The notes under the pieces: model-generated
What the model was told of the DNA's origin: nothing
The model's input: only the letters and a program-made list of their open reading frames with translations
Database searches by the model: none
NCBI GenBank assembly: GCA_903850745.1
Contig: CAINMH010000095.1
Coordinates: 1 to 44,243, forward strand
DNA from: an uncultured bacterium
GTDB taxonomy: Bacteria > Actinomycetota > Actinomycetes > S36-B12
Direction of reading: 5' to 3'
DNA length: 44,243 nt
Position numbers and translations under genes: made by a program
Part shown: one piece after another, positions 1 through 7,788 of the stretch
How positions within the stretch are numbered: the first letter of the stretch is position 1
Layout of the letters: each line of letters opens with the position of its first letter

Positions 1-306
1 CGTGACGTCGAACGTGCCCATGCTTGACCATGTCGTCGTGGCAATGTCGTAACTGGCAATACCGTCCACGGTTACGCCATCAATCGCGGTGAAGTTGCCG
101 ACTGCAAAGGCAGTTGTGCTGGTAGCCGCCATCGAGAACACGCCCTCATTGGCACCAGCGCCCATGGCGGAGATAGTGGCCGCGAAGTCTGTCGCGGCAG
201 CCTGGCTGGCGGGCAGCGTCGTCAGGCTTACAGCGACTACAGCAGCAGCGGCGCTGGCGGCAAGAATGCGGCGAGCATTGCGCCGGACGGACGTTGCTGT
301 AGACAT
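1..306 (-). CDS. Secreted protein, N-terminal fragment, possibly beta-propeller
   Basis: This is the first 102 codons of a gene that runs off the left edge. The ATG at 306 is preceded by a good GGAGG ribosome binding site about 7 nt upstream. The protein starts with a basic stretch (TSVRRNARR) and an Ala/Val-rich hydrophobic segment ending near ASQAAA, a typical Sec signal peptide. The mature part contains GVTVDGIASYDIATTTWS. This resembles the NGVxVNxIAxYDxxTxTWS repeat of secreted kelch or galactose-oxidase-like beta-propellers, where a named value is followed by 'the state of data that produced it'. The fold assignment is inference from one repeat-like segment; export is well supported. 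The gene points away from the DUF1801 gene to its right, with both on the minus strand. Confidence 0.6.
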   Translation of the reverse strand, partial: MSTATSVRRNARRILAASAAAAVVAVSLTTLPASQAAATDFAATISAMGAGANEGVFSMAATSTTAFAVGNFTAIDGVTVDGIASYDIATTTWSSMGTFDVT

Positions 307-397
307 GTGGCCTCCGAAAAAATTTTGCATAAAATAGCAAATCAAAGAGGTCGAAATGGTGTCGAGGGTCTAATTGCTCCGAGAATTCACTTTCTCG

Positions 398-766
398 TTA
401 GCGACCTCGTGCCGAGATCTCCTCGAGCCGCGTTTTCACGAGCTTCTTAACGAGGGCGGCTGGTAGTGGAGTGCCGTGCGGAAAGTGAAGCGCGCTCTTG
501 GTCTGGCTGAATCCCGCTAAGTCCGCGGCTAACGTCGAAAGCACCCCGCCGCTGCATGGGTAGTACGAGCAGAAGTCCTTGTTTGCAGCCACAGCGGCGA
601 CCGACACGCCCATGATCTTGATGGTGGGAATCCCGTACGAGATGCACTCCTGAACTTTCACTCCCTTGGGCAGCGCAGCAAGCACACGTTCGACAACCAC
701 TAAAAGGGTCGTGCGTTGTGGTTCAGGCGCCGACTCCAAGACTGCACGGAAGTCAGATTTCGACAT
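398..766 (-). CDS. DUF1801 (YdhG/iron-chaperone-like) family protein
   Basis: A 122-residue cytoplasmic protein with no signal peptide. The pattern (residues about 30-50 with the ISYGIP motif, a central hydrophobic strand, then YYPCSGG and a C-terminal KLVKTRLEEI helix) matches the small DUF1801 domain. That domain is also called YdhG_co and is related to the Bacillus Fra iron chaperone. Molecular function is unknown for most members; an iron-binding role is known only for a few and is not shown here. The ATG at 766 has no obvious Shine-Dalgarno. A CACACT box lies 7 nt upstream and could serve as a -10 for a leaderless transcript. The 139-nt space to the divergent sulfatase gene would hold both promoters. 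Confidence 0.75.
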   Translation of the reverse strand: MSKSDFRAVLESAPEPQRTTLLVVVERVLAALPKGVKVQECISYGIPTIKIMGVSVAAVAANKDFCSYYPCSGGVLSTLAADLAGFSQTKSALHFPHGTPLPAALVKKLVKTRLEEISARGR

Positions 767-873
767 GACCGAGAGTGTGGCAGGGATTGGTCTTGACCGA
801 CATATTCGGTTTTTGCGTCCGATCTTGGTCCCTATTGTGTCTTCGGCTGCCCGCAGGCCCTAGGGTCCATCTA

Positions 874-890
874 GGCGCCCTTTCGGCGCC
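874..890 (+). other. Hairpin just upstream of the sulfatase ribosome binding site
   Basis: Two GGCGCC arms (874-879 and 885-890) flank a five-base loop and end 2 nt before the GAGGAGG Shine-Dalgarno at 893-899. The stem is strong for its length. It could affect access to the ribosome binding site or stabilise the 5' end. A second palindrome, CCCTAGGG, lies nearby at about 858-865. Function is inferred only from position. Confidence 0.4.
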
Positions 891-905
891 ACGAGGAGGA
901 TCGCA

Positions 906-2843
906 ATGACCGAGGAAAATCAGGGCATGAATCGCCGTCGGATGCTCCAAGGCATAGGCGCTGTTGGGCTCCTCGCTGGTGCCGCAACGGTCGTGGGCGC
1001 CTCAGTGCCGGCTCAGGCCGAGACCCTGCCGAGGTTCACTCCCCGTGGCAAGCTCAAGCGTCGCCCCAACTTCCTTGTTGTTGTTGTTGACGAACAGCGG
1101 CACGCGCCGGTCTACGAGAGCACTGCCCTCGGCCGTTGGCGGGATGCCAACCTGCCGTCGCAGAACTTCCTGCGTTCTAAGGGCATGTCCTTCGACAACC
1201 ACCACATCATGGCTTCGGCGTGTGCTCCGAGCCGCGCATCGTTCTTCACCGGTCAGTACCCCTCCCTGCATGGCGTGACCCAGACATCGGGAATCGCGAA
1301 GAGCGCAGTAGAAGAGGACCTGTACTGGCTCGATCCCACCACCGTGCCGACGATGGGTGCCTGGTTCCGCTCGGCCGGTTATGACACGTTCTACAAGGGC
1401 AAGTGGCACGTCTCCGATGCAGATCTCTACCAACCAGGCAGCTTCAACGCCCTGCCGTCATATGACGACAATGGCCTTGCTGATCCGCGTCTGGAGCAGG
1501 TCTACCTAGAAGCCAACCGACTCGGCGCCTACGGCTTCGACGGCTGGATCGGGCCTGAGCCCCACGGCAGCAACCCGCTCAACTCCGGGTCTTCTGGCCC
1601 CGGTGGTCGTGGTCGCGATCGCGTCTACGCGCGTCAAGGTGCAGATCTTCTCAAGGACCTGAAAGACCACGAACGTCCGTGGCTAGTGGTGACGTCCTTC
1701 GTTGACCCACACGACATCGTGCTGTGGGGTCAGTTGTCGCTGGCGCAGCAGAACCTCTATCTCGCTCAGCAGTTGCAGGGCTCGAATGTCCCGATGGACC
1801 TCTTCACAGATGACTATGACGTCACGTCGAATGAGGACCTGTCCGCGAAGCCGACGGCACAGGCGAGTTACCGGGACACCTACCCGCTTGCCTTGCAGCC
1901 GACGAAGAACAACACGGCCTACCACCGCTTCTACTACCAGTTGCAGAAGAACGTGGACGAGAACATCGCCAAGGTACTCGCCGCATTGCAGAGCGACGCA
2001 GCTGAATACCGCGACACCATCGTTGTTTACCTCTCTGATCATGGCGAGTTGCTCGGTTCGCATGGTGGCATGTTCCAGAAGTGGCACGTTGCCTATGACG
2101 AGGTCCTTCGCGTGCCGTTCGTGTTCCATAACCCGCGTTTGTTCCCCACCGCGGAATCCACCGACATGCTCACGAGCCACGCCGATCTTCTGCCGACGAT
2201 GCTGGGACTTGCCGGTCTCGACGAAGAGACTCTGCGTGGACGTCTTCGCGAGTCGCATACGCAGGTCCGCAAGCTGCCTGGCCGCGATCTCTCGGGCTTC
2301 TTGCTCGGTGAAGTCACCGAAAACCAGATGGCGGATGCGCCGGTCTACTTCATGACCGATGACGAGCCCATGCGTGGCCAAACGCAGGTCGCGTGGAACG
2401 GCACGATGTATCCGGCCGTTGCTTCTCCGGCCAATCTGGAGACCGTCGTGGTCAACCTGCCGACAGGCGCCGGTGGTGCCAAGGAGCGGTGGAAGTACAC
2501 CCGCTACTTTGACAACACTCAATTCTGGTCGAGCCCCGGCTCCAAGGATGTACAGACGATCGTGTCGGGCAATGTCAATCAAGGCGGCAGCAAGACTGCT
2601 ACGACAACCGTCAAGGTGACCAATCCGCGACCTGGGCAGACGGGCCCTGAGCCTGATCAGATTGAGGTCTACAACCTCACTCAGGATCCGCTGGAGCAGA
2701 CCAACCTCGCCAAGGTGCGCCGCCACCGGAACACGGTGGCAGAGCTCAAGGCGTTGCTGAAGGAGCAGGCTGAGAAGAAGCGGCTCACCCCCACGCAGCA
2801 GCCGTGGTCTGACGGAGTACCAGGGCGGTTTGTGTATTCGTGA
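906..2843 (+). CDS. Tat-exported sulfatase (formylglycine type)
   Basis: A 645-residue alkaline-phosphatase-superfamily sulfatase that would hydrolyse a sulfate ester outside the membrane. The N-terminus carries a Tat signal (NRRRMLQGIG at residues 9-18, then a hydrophobic run ending PAQA near 38). The metal-binding strand NFLVVVVDEQR is at about 55-65. The catalytic signature CAPSR at 106-110 provides the Cys that is converted to formylglycine, and is followed by ASFFTGQYPSLHG. A later YLSDHGELLGSHG segment gives further metal ligands. The substrate cannot be read from sequence; arylsulfatase or choline-sulfatase-like enzymes are closest in layout. GAGGAGG 6 nt before the ATG supports the start. 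A formylglycine-generating enzyme is required and is not in this window. The gene is convergent with tRNA-Lys, 8 nt away. Confidence 0.9.
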   Translation: MTEENQGMNRRRMLQGIGAVGLLAGAATVVGASVPAQAETLPRFTPRGKLKRRPNFLVVVVDEQRHAPVYESTALGRWRDANLPSQNFLRSKGMSFDNHHIMASACAPSRASFFTGQYPSLHGVTQTSGIAKSAVEEDLYWLDPTTVPTMGAWFRSAGYDTFYKGKWHVSDADLYQPGSFNALPSYDDNGLADPRLEQVYLEANRLGAYGFDGWIGPEPHGSNPLNSGSSGPGGRGRDRVYARQGADLLKDLKDHERPWLVVTSFVDPHDIVLWGQLSLAQQNLYLAQQLQGSNVPMDLFTDDYDVTSNEDLSAKPTAQASYRDTYPLALQPTKNNTAYHRFYYQLQKNVDENIAKVLAALQSDAAEYRDTIVVYLSDHGELLGSHGGMFQKWHVAYDEVLRVPFVFHNPRLFPTAESTDMLTSHADLLPTMLGLAGLDEETLRGRLRESHTQVRKLPGRDLSGFLLGEVTENQMADAPVYFMTDDEPMRGQTQVAWNGTMYPAVASPANLETVVVNLPTGAGGAKERWKYTRYFDNTQFWSSPGSKDVQTIVSGNVNQGGSKTATTTVKVTNPRPGQTGPEPDQIEVYNLTQDPLEQTNLAKVRRHRNTVAELKALLKEQAEKKRLTPTQQPWSDGVPGRFVYS

Positions 2844-2851
2844 ATCGTGGG

Positions 2852-2924
2852 TGCGCCGCGTAGGACTTGAACCTACAACCCGCGGATTAAGAGTCCGCTG
2901 CTCTGCCAGTTGAGCTAGCGGCGC
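2852..2924 (-). tRNA. tRNA-Lys (CTT)
   Basis: A complete 73-nt cloverleaf on the minus strand. The acceptor arms are GCGCCGC and GCGGCGC. The anticodon stem GCGGA/TCCGC closes loop CTCTTAA with anticodon CTT (reads AAG), and the TTC-containing T loop is intact. The discriminator base is A. The 3' CCA is not encoded (the positions read CCC), so CCA must be added by nucleotidyltransferase, unlike the tRNA-His in this window. Confidence 0.96.
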
Positions 2925-2965
2925 GCGGGAGAAACGCTACCACCGGGCTCCCTGAGGAGACCGCA

Positions 2966-2971
2966 TAGGGT
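2966..2971 (+). promoter_or_regulatory. Candidate -10 box (TAGGGT) for the DUF2252 gene
   Basis: TAGGGT fits TANNNT and ends 7 nt before the ATG at 2979. The same spacing occurs before several other genes here, suggesting a leaderless transcript that starts at or next to the ATG. Confidence 0.45.
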
Positions 2972-2978
2972 GGCAGGC

Positions 2979-4304
2979 ATGGATGACCTCGCGGCACTCA
3001 ACCTGACGGACCGGCCCGACCCGATTTCGCTACTGGAGGAACAGGCCGAGAGTCGTCTCGCGGAGCTTGTGCCTATCCGTTATGGGCGCATGGTTTCCTC
3101 TCCCTTCTCGTTCTATCGCGGGGCCGCACTGGTGATGGCTTCGGACCTGGCGCGCGGGCCGCGCACCAACCTCATCGCGCAACTCTGCGGTGACGCGCAC
3201 CTCGTCAATTTCGGCATGTACGGCTCACCGGAGCGTCGTCTCGTCTTCGACATCAACGACTTCGACGAGACTCTGCCCGGGCCGATCGAGTGGGACGTCA
3301 AGCGCCTCTGTGCGAGCATCGAAGTCGCCGCTCGTGATCGCGGCGACAAAGGCAAGGAGCGCCGGGCCGCAGTGCGCACCGCGGCAGCGCGGTATCGCAC
3401 CGCGATGCTTCAGTTTGCGGGCATGAACACACTCGACGTCTGGTACGCGCTTGCTGATGTGGAGAATCTCCTGGCGGAGATCCAACTCGCGGCACCAAAG
3501 GCAAACGTGACCAAGGCCAACAAAATGGTGACCAAGGTGATGAGTCGCAATTCCGTTCAGGCGATGAAGAAACTTACGGTGATGGAAGGCGGCCGCCTTC
3601 GAATTGTGAGTGAGCCACCGTTGGTCGTCCGCATTGAAGACGTTATTCAGTCACAAGGGATCGAATACATTCAGCATCTGCTGTCTTCAGTGGAGAGCGA
3701 CTACGCCAATACTTTGAGTGCGGATCGTCGGCATCTATTTGCTCAGTACACCCTTCGCGATGCTGCACGCAAGGTTGTGGGCGTGGGAAGCGTCGGCACG
3801 CGCTGCTGGATCGCGCTTTTCACGGGCAAAGATGACAGCGACCCGCTCTTCTTGCAGTTGAAAGAGGCCCAAGCCTCTGTTCTCGAGCGATTTACTGCAC
3901 CGAGCGAATACTCCAACCACGGCGAACGAGTCGTGCAAGGTCAGCGCATCATGCAGGCGGTGAGTGATGTGTTCCTCGGTTGGGAAAAGATCGCAGACGT
4001 CAATATCGTCACGCGCGATTTTTATGTGCGTCAGTTGCGCGACTGGAAGGGTTCGGTCGATGTCACCGGTCTCGTTCCCGAGGTCTTCGGCTACTACGGA
4101 GCCGTGTGCGCGTGGACGCTCGCCAAGGCACATGCGCGTTCGGGAGACCGCTTCGCAATTGCGGAATACCTCGGCACAACGACCGACTTTGAGGATCAGA
4201 TGGTGGAGTTCTCTACTGCATACGCAGACCAAAACGCGCTAGATCATCAAGCGCTCGCGGATGCAGTCGCGTCTGGGCGGCTCACTGCTCAGGTTGGGGT
4301 CTGA
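2979..4304 (+). CDS. DUF2252 family protein
   Basis: A 441-residue protein recognisable as DUF2252. Early blocks include VPIRYGRMVSSPFSFYRGAA and LCGDAHLVNFGMYGSPERR. The DINDFDETLPGPIEWDVKRL block resembles the acidic catalytic segment of aminoglycoside-phosphotransferase/kinase-like folds, with which DUF2252 is thought to be related. No biochemical function is established. There is no signal peptide. Two starts are possible: a GTG at 2970 with a GGAG-type site 10 nt upstream, or the ATG at 2979, which I prefer because a TAGGGT box lies 7 nt before it. The 3' end overlaps the convergent GNAT gene by 23 nt. Confidence 0.85.
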   Translation: MDDLAALNLTDRPDPISLLEEQAESRLAELVPIRYGRMVSSPFSFYRGAALVMASDLARGPRTNLIAQLCGDAHLVNFGMYGSPERRLVFDINDFDETLPGPIEWDVKRLCASIEVAARDRGDKGKERRAAVRTAAARYRTAMLQFAGMNTLDVWYALADVENLLAEIQLAAPKANVTKANKMVTKVMSRNSVQAMKKLTVMEGGRLRIVSEPPLVVRIEDVIQSQGIEYIQHLLSSVESDYANTLSADRRHLFAQYTLRDAARKVVGVGSVGTRCWIALFTGKDDSDPLFLQLKEAQASVLERFTAPSEYSNHGERVVQGQRIMQAVSDVFLGWEKIADVNIVTRDFYVRQLRDWKGSVDVTGLVPEVFGYYGAVCAWTLAKAHARSGDRFAIAEYLGTTTDFEDQMVEFSTAYADQNALDHQALADAVASGRLTAQVGV

Positions 4305-4833
4305 CGAGTCGCCATTCGACGCTCTCGTCGAACTGCGTCATGCCGCGTGCCGCGTAGTGTGCGAGCGCAGCCGGAGCATCAAGGCTGCAGGTGTGCACCC
4401 ACACTCGGGTGGTGTCGGGCAAGCGCCAAGCATGAGTCAGTGCCTCGGTGAGCAGCCAGCCGCCGATGCCTTGACCCATGGCGGCCACAGTGACCCCGAA
4501 GTAGGAGATTTCCACAGCTCCGGCCTGCTGCTCGAGTTCGTAGTAGCCCACCAGGTTGTCGTCGATCCATGCGGTCACGATGTGGTGTTCGGGTCGATCG
4601 GTCCAAGCCTGCCATTGGTCAAGAGTCCAGTCGGCTCGATCGACCCAGTGCCACGGAGCGCCGATAGCGGCGTAACAGCCGCGGCTCGTGCCTGCCTCGT
4701 CGTCGTGGCGAGTGCGCAGTTCGGGCAGAGGCGCGGGCACTCGCCCAGAGCGCATCTGGCTCGGCGACGTCATTTCCAGCGACCAGACGGTCACCGCGGT
4801 AGCACCATCGGTGGGGCCGGGGAGCAGGGTCAC
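4282..4833 (-). CDS. GNAT-family N-acetyltransferase
   Basis: A 183-residue acetyl-CoA-dependent acyltransferase. After a variable N-terminus, the strand VGYYELEQQAGAVEISYFGV leads into the acetyl-CoA pyrophosphate-binding motif AAMGQGIGGWLLTEA (a Q/RxxGxG/A type loop). A helix and the VWVHTCSLDAPAALAHYAARG segment typical of the GNAT C-terminal half follow. The acceptor substrate is unknown. A TAGTCT box 7 nt before the GTG at 4833 suggests a leaderless mRNA. The gene is divergent from the thiolase and overlaps the DUF2252 gene tail-to-tail. Confidence 0.85.
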   Translation of the reverse strand: MTLLPGPTDGATAVTVWSLEMTSPSQMRSGRVPAPLPELRTRHDDEAGTSRGCYAAIGAPWHWVDRADWTLDQWQAWTDRPEHHIVTAWIDDNLVGYYELEQQAGAVEISYFGVTVAAMGQGIGGWLLTEALTHAWRLPDTTRVWVHTCSLDAPAALAHYAARGMTQFDESVEWRLVRPQPEQ

Positions 4834-4840
4834 GTCGCTC

Positions 4841-4846
4841 AGACTA
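4841..4846 (-). promoter_or_regulatory. -10 box (TAGTCT) for leaderless GNAT mRNA
   Basis: On the minus strand TAGTCT lies exactly 7 nt before the GTG at 4833, with no Shine-Dalgarno between. This matches the spacing of leaderless actinobacterial promoters. Confidence 0.55.
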
Positions 4847-4854
4847 GTGCGGCC

Positions 4855-4860
4855 TAGAGT
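4855..4860 (+). promoter_or_regulatory. Candidate -10 box (TAGAGT) for the thiolase gene
   Basis: TAGAGT fits TANNNT and would start transcription near 4867. That gives a leader of about 35 nt carrying the AGGAGG site before the ATG at 4902. It sits back-to-back with the GNAT -10 box. Confidence 0.4.
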
Positions 4861-4901
4861 GGCCCTGATTCATTGCGCGCCCACCGAGCAGGAGGTTCCT
4901 A

Positions 4902-6098
4902 ATGTCCACAGATGCGTATCTTGTCGGCGGCGTACGTACGCCGGTCGGTCGATATGGAGGTGCGCTGTCGACGGTTCGTCCAGACGATTTGGCTGCCTTG
5001 GTGCTCGGTGAAGTGATCGCGCGTGCTGGTCTTACGGGTGAAGATATTGACGAGGTCGTGTTCGGTGCGGCGAATCAAGCCGGCGAAGACAACCGCAACG
5101 TCGCGCGAATGGCTGTGTTGCTCGCGGGACTTCCGCAGAGTGTGCCTGGGTTTACGGTCAACCGACTGTGTGCATCGGGGCTCCAAGCGATCATGTCTGC
5201 GGCTTCTTCCATTCGTACCGGTGACGCCGAAATTATCGTTGCTGGCGGTTGCGAATCGATGACTCGAGCCCCATGGGTGATGGCCAAGCCCGGCACACCG
5301 TGGGCCAAGCCTGGTGATGTGGCCGATACGTCATTGGGCTGGCGACTGGTCAATCCGCGAATGCGCCCCCTTGATGAGGGCGACGCGACGATGGGTCTCG
5401 GCGAAGCGGTTGAAAAGCTCGCTCGACGTGAAGGCATAACTCGAGCAGATGCAGACGAATATGCGTTGCGATCTCAATTGGCCGCCGCTGCATCGTGGGA
5501 GTCTGGATTTTTTGACGAGGAAATCGTCGCGGTGCAGCCGGCAAAGGGTGCACCCGTCCAGCGCGATGAGACCGTGCGTGCAGACACAACTCGCGAAGGA
5601 TTGTCTGCGCTCAAGCCGTCTTTCGTGACCGACGGTGTCGTCACAGCGGGCAACGCATCACCACTCTCCGATGGGGCATCGGCAGTGATCGTTGCTTCTG
5701 GCGACGCAGTGAAGAAGTACGGCTTGAAGCCACGAGCACGAATCGTCGGATCAGCGGCTGCTGGAGTCTCACCCAGCCTCTTTGGCATTGGACCCGTCCC
5801 GGCAATCTCGAAGGTTCTGGCTAAAACGGGGACCGCTCTGGCTGATGTGGGTGCGATTGAGATCAACGAGGCCTTCGCGGCTCAGGTGATCGCGTGTGAA
5901 CGTCAGCTCGGGCTTGATCGCGATCGCGTGAATGCAGCCGGTGGAGCAATTGCGCTGGGGCACCCATTGGGATCGAGTGGAGTACGCATCACACTCACCC
6001 TTCTCAATCGGATGCAGCGCGAGGGGATTGATTTCGGTTTGTCATCGCTGTGCATCGGTGTTGGCCAAGGTGCGGCAATGTTGGTCGAGCGCGTCTAG
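4902..6098 (+). CDS. Acetyl-CoA acyltransferase (thiolase)
   Basis: A 398-residue thiolase that would cleave 3-ketoacyl-CoA with CoA, or condense acetyl-CoA. The acyl-accepting Cys lies in VNRLCASGLQAI (about residue 89). The NEAFAAQ motif, GGAIALGHPLGSSG (catalytic His) and CIGVGQGAAM (second catalytic Cys) are all present. The N-terminal RTPVGRYGGALSTVRPDDL and NQAGEDNRNVARMA are especially like the PcaF/PaaJ (beta-ketoadipyl-CoA) branch. Substrate assignment from this resemblance is tentative, and a general beta-oxidation role remains possible. AGGAGG lies 7 nt before the ATG. A strong hairpin follows the stop. No ring-cleavage genes are nearby. Confidence 0.93.
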   Translation: MSTDAYLVGGVRTPVGRYGGALSTVRPDDLAALVLGEVIARAGLTGEDIDEVVFGAANQAGEDNRNVARMAVLLAGLPQSVPGFTVNRLCASGLQAIMSAASSIRTGDAEIIVAGGCESMTRAPWVMAKPGTPWAKPGDVADTSLGWRLVNPRMRPLDEGDATMGLGEAVEKLARREGITRADADEYALRSQLAAAASWESGFFDEEIVAVQPAKGAPVQRDETVRADTTREGLSALKPSFVTDGVVTAGNASPLSDGASAVIVASGDAVKKYGLKPRARIVGSAAAGVSPSLFGIGPVPAISKVLAKTGTALADVGAIEINEAFAAQVIACERQLGLDRDRVNAAGGAIALGHPLGSSGVRITLTLLNRMQREGIDFGLSSLCIGVGQGAAMLVERV

Positions 6099-6114
6099 AG
6101 GTCGCCACTAGACC

Positions 6115-6139
6115 CGGCAAAGTAGAGTCCTCTTTGTCG
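6115..6139 (+). terminator. Hairpin between thiolase and nuclease genes
   Basis: CGGCAAAG (6115-6122) pairs with CTTTGTCG (6132-6139) over 8 bp with one G-U pair and a 9-nt loop. It starts 16 nt after the thiolase stop. No U-tract follows, and the GGGGGG of the next gene's ribosome binding site comes directly after. It could be a U-less terminator or a structure that influences translation of the nuclease. Confidence 0.4.
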
Positions 6140-6150
6140 AGGGGGGAAGT

Positions 6151-6744
6151 GTGGCGAGGGCGCGGTCTAGATCGATTACGTGGGTGATCACGGGGGCAAC
6201 CGTGGTCGTCATTTCCATTTTTGCCTTCAGCCGCAATTCGCCGAGTGTGCCCACGCCGACGATCAGCAATCCGCCCACTGCGACCATGGGGCCCGCGCCG
6301 AGTGCGAGTGCGCTAGTGCCCGTGCAGGAACTTCAGGGCCCGTACCCGGTCACTCGAGTAGTGGATGGCGACACGATTCATGTCCAGACTCCGAGCGGCG
6401 ATGTGACCGTGCGGTTCATTGGCATTGATACGCCAGAGACGGTTGCCCCGAATAGACCGGTGGAGTGCTTCGGGCCAGAATCCTCCGCCGAGGTCCGGCG
6501 GTTGCTTGATGGTCGTAGCGTCTATCTCGAGCCGGACTCTTCGCAGGATGCAGTAGACAAATACGGCCGCACATTGGCGTATGTCTGGCTTACGCCGACT
6601 GACTCCGTCAATCTCGATCTCGTGGCAGCTGGCTTCGCGACGGAGTATCTCTATCGGACGCCTTACCACCATCGCGACGCGTTTGTGGCAGCGCAGGCCT
6701 CCGCACAAGCCGCTGGACTAGGGATGTGGTCGGCGTGCGGTTAA
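6151..6744 (+). CDS. Membrane-anchored or secreted SNase-like nuclease
   Basis: A 197-residue thermonuclease-family protein. Residues about 8-26 form a hydrophobic signal or anchor, followed by a Pro/Ser/Thr-rich linker. The SNase (OB) domain then begins at PYPVTRVVDGDTI. Catalytic positions equivalent to staphylococcal nuclease are present: Asp in VDGDTI, Arg/Asp/Glu in VRFIGIDTPE, and Arg in DKYGRTLAYVW. It should hydrolyse DNA or RNA outside the membrane in a Ca2+-dependent way. The GTG at 6151 follows a G-rich site (GAGGGGGGAAGT). It overlaps the NERD gene by 19 nt, which suggests translational coupling. Confidence 0.9.
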   Translation: MARARSRSITWVITGATVVVISIFAFSRNSPSVPTPTISNPPTATMGPAPSASALVPVQELQGPYPVTRVVDGDTIHVQTPSGDVTVRFIGIDTPETVAPNRPVECFGPESSAEVRRLLDGRSVYLEPDSSQDAVDKYGRTLAYVWLTPTDSVNLDLVAAGFATEYLYRTPYHHRDAFVAAQASAQAAGLGMWSACG

Positions 6745-7784
6745 TCCCAGAGCAGCCACTTTTTCGCACCGCCAGCGAGAGGCTGGTGTGGAACGCGATT
6801 CGCGAGCAAATGCGCGAGGGCGATGTGCTCATCTCCAGCCTGCGATTCACTGATCAGCAGGCCGGTGATGTCGAGGCAGACCTTGTCTTGTTGATGCCCG
6901 ATCGCGGCATTGCAGTGATTGAGGTCAAGGGTGGCCAGGTTTCCTACGCTAACGGCGAGTGGACGACGACTAACGGCGGCGGCAAGCGTCGGATTCATCC
7001 GGTGGCGCAAGCCCGAAGGGCCAAGCATGCAGTGCGCAACTTCCTGTCGCGGCAGGAAGGCTGGCCGCACGGTCTGCCGCACGCGGAGTGGTTTATCGCG
7101 ATGCCGTTCACTGACGTCGATGGCGATCTTGGACCGGAAGGCCGTCGTGCCCAACTCATCGACCGAGTGGATTTAGCGCAGGCCTCGCAACTGGTCAGTG
7201 CCGTGTTGGCTGCGAGCCCAGAAGCGGAGCGATTGCCCGCGGGGCCGTGGGTGGATGAAGCCGTTGATCTGCTGCTTCACGCGCCTGGAGCGACGACGGC
7301 AGTCGAGGGTGAAGGTCGCGCGACTGATTCGCGAACTGGCACGGCGCTCGCCCTTGTCGGTGTCGGGCTTGTCTCCGCAATCGTCTGTGCGTTGCTCGCC
7401 TGGCTATTGGGGTGGATTGGCGTTGTGGTGGGCGTGGGGGCAGCCGCCCTCTTGACCGCGGGAGCTGTGCTCCTGGCCCGCACTAAGCGCGTGAGCCACC
7501 CGGTCGTCCTTATCGGGCTGGCGGTGATCACCGCTGCCGCTGGGGGAGTTATTGCCACGGTTGCAATCCAGAGCAATCAGGCACCTGCCCCGACGTTGGT
7601 CGTCACCGAATGCAATAACAACTACGACCCCTGCGTCCCGACTGACTCGACGGTGACCTGCTCAGAGGTGGGCGTGCGGGTGCGGGTCGTGGGCACCGAC
7701 GAGTACGGCCTAGATCGTGATGGCGATGGCGTGGGCTGTGAGTCGATGCCGGATCCGGGCAGTCAGACTCCTACGGCACAGTGA
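6726..7784 (+). CDS. NERD-domain membrane protein with extracellular Excalibur motif
   Basis: A 352-residue protein. The N-terminal about 130 residues are a nuclease-related (NERD) domain: ASERLVWNAI, then DVEADLVLLMPDRGIAVIEVKGG, which has the acidic and EVK residues of the restriction-endonuclease-like core. Three hydrophobic segments occupy about 200-282. The C-terminal tail carries an Excalibur-type Ca2+-binding motif, DRDGDGVGCES, with other Cys residues. Three membrane passes put NERD inside and Excalibur outside. GTG at 6726 is used here; GTG at 6735 is also possible. It overlaps the SNase gene upstream and precedes sbcD by 4 nt, so all four genes are probably one transcript. The exact function is unknown. 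Confidence 0.82.
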   Translation: MVGVRLIPEQPLFRTASERLVWNAIREQMREGDVLISSLRFTDQQAGDVEADLVLLMPDRGIAVIEVKGGQVSYANGEWTTTNGGGKRRIHPVAQARRAKHAVRNFLSRQEGWPHGLPHAEWFIAMPFTDVDGDLGPEGRRAQLIDRVDLAQASQLVSAVLAASPEAERLPAGPWVDEAVDLLLHAPGATTAVEGEGRATDSRTGTALALVGVGLVSAIVCALLAWLLGWIGVVVGVGAAALLTAGAVLLARTKRVSHPVVLIGLAVITAAAGGVIATVAIQSNQAPAPTLVVTECNNNYDPCVPTDSTVTCSEVGVRVRVVGTDEYGLDRDGDGVGCESMPDPGSQTPTAQ

Positions 7785-7788
7785 GCAC

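Noticed and set aside
89-337. Plus-strand 82-codon frame at the left edge.
   Set aside because: The minus strand in the same place has a ribosome binding site and signal peptide. The plus frame is Ala-rich shadow sequence.
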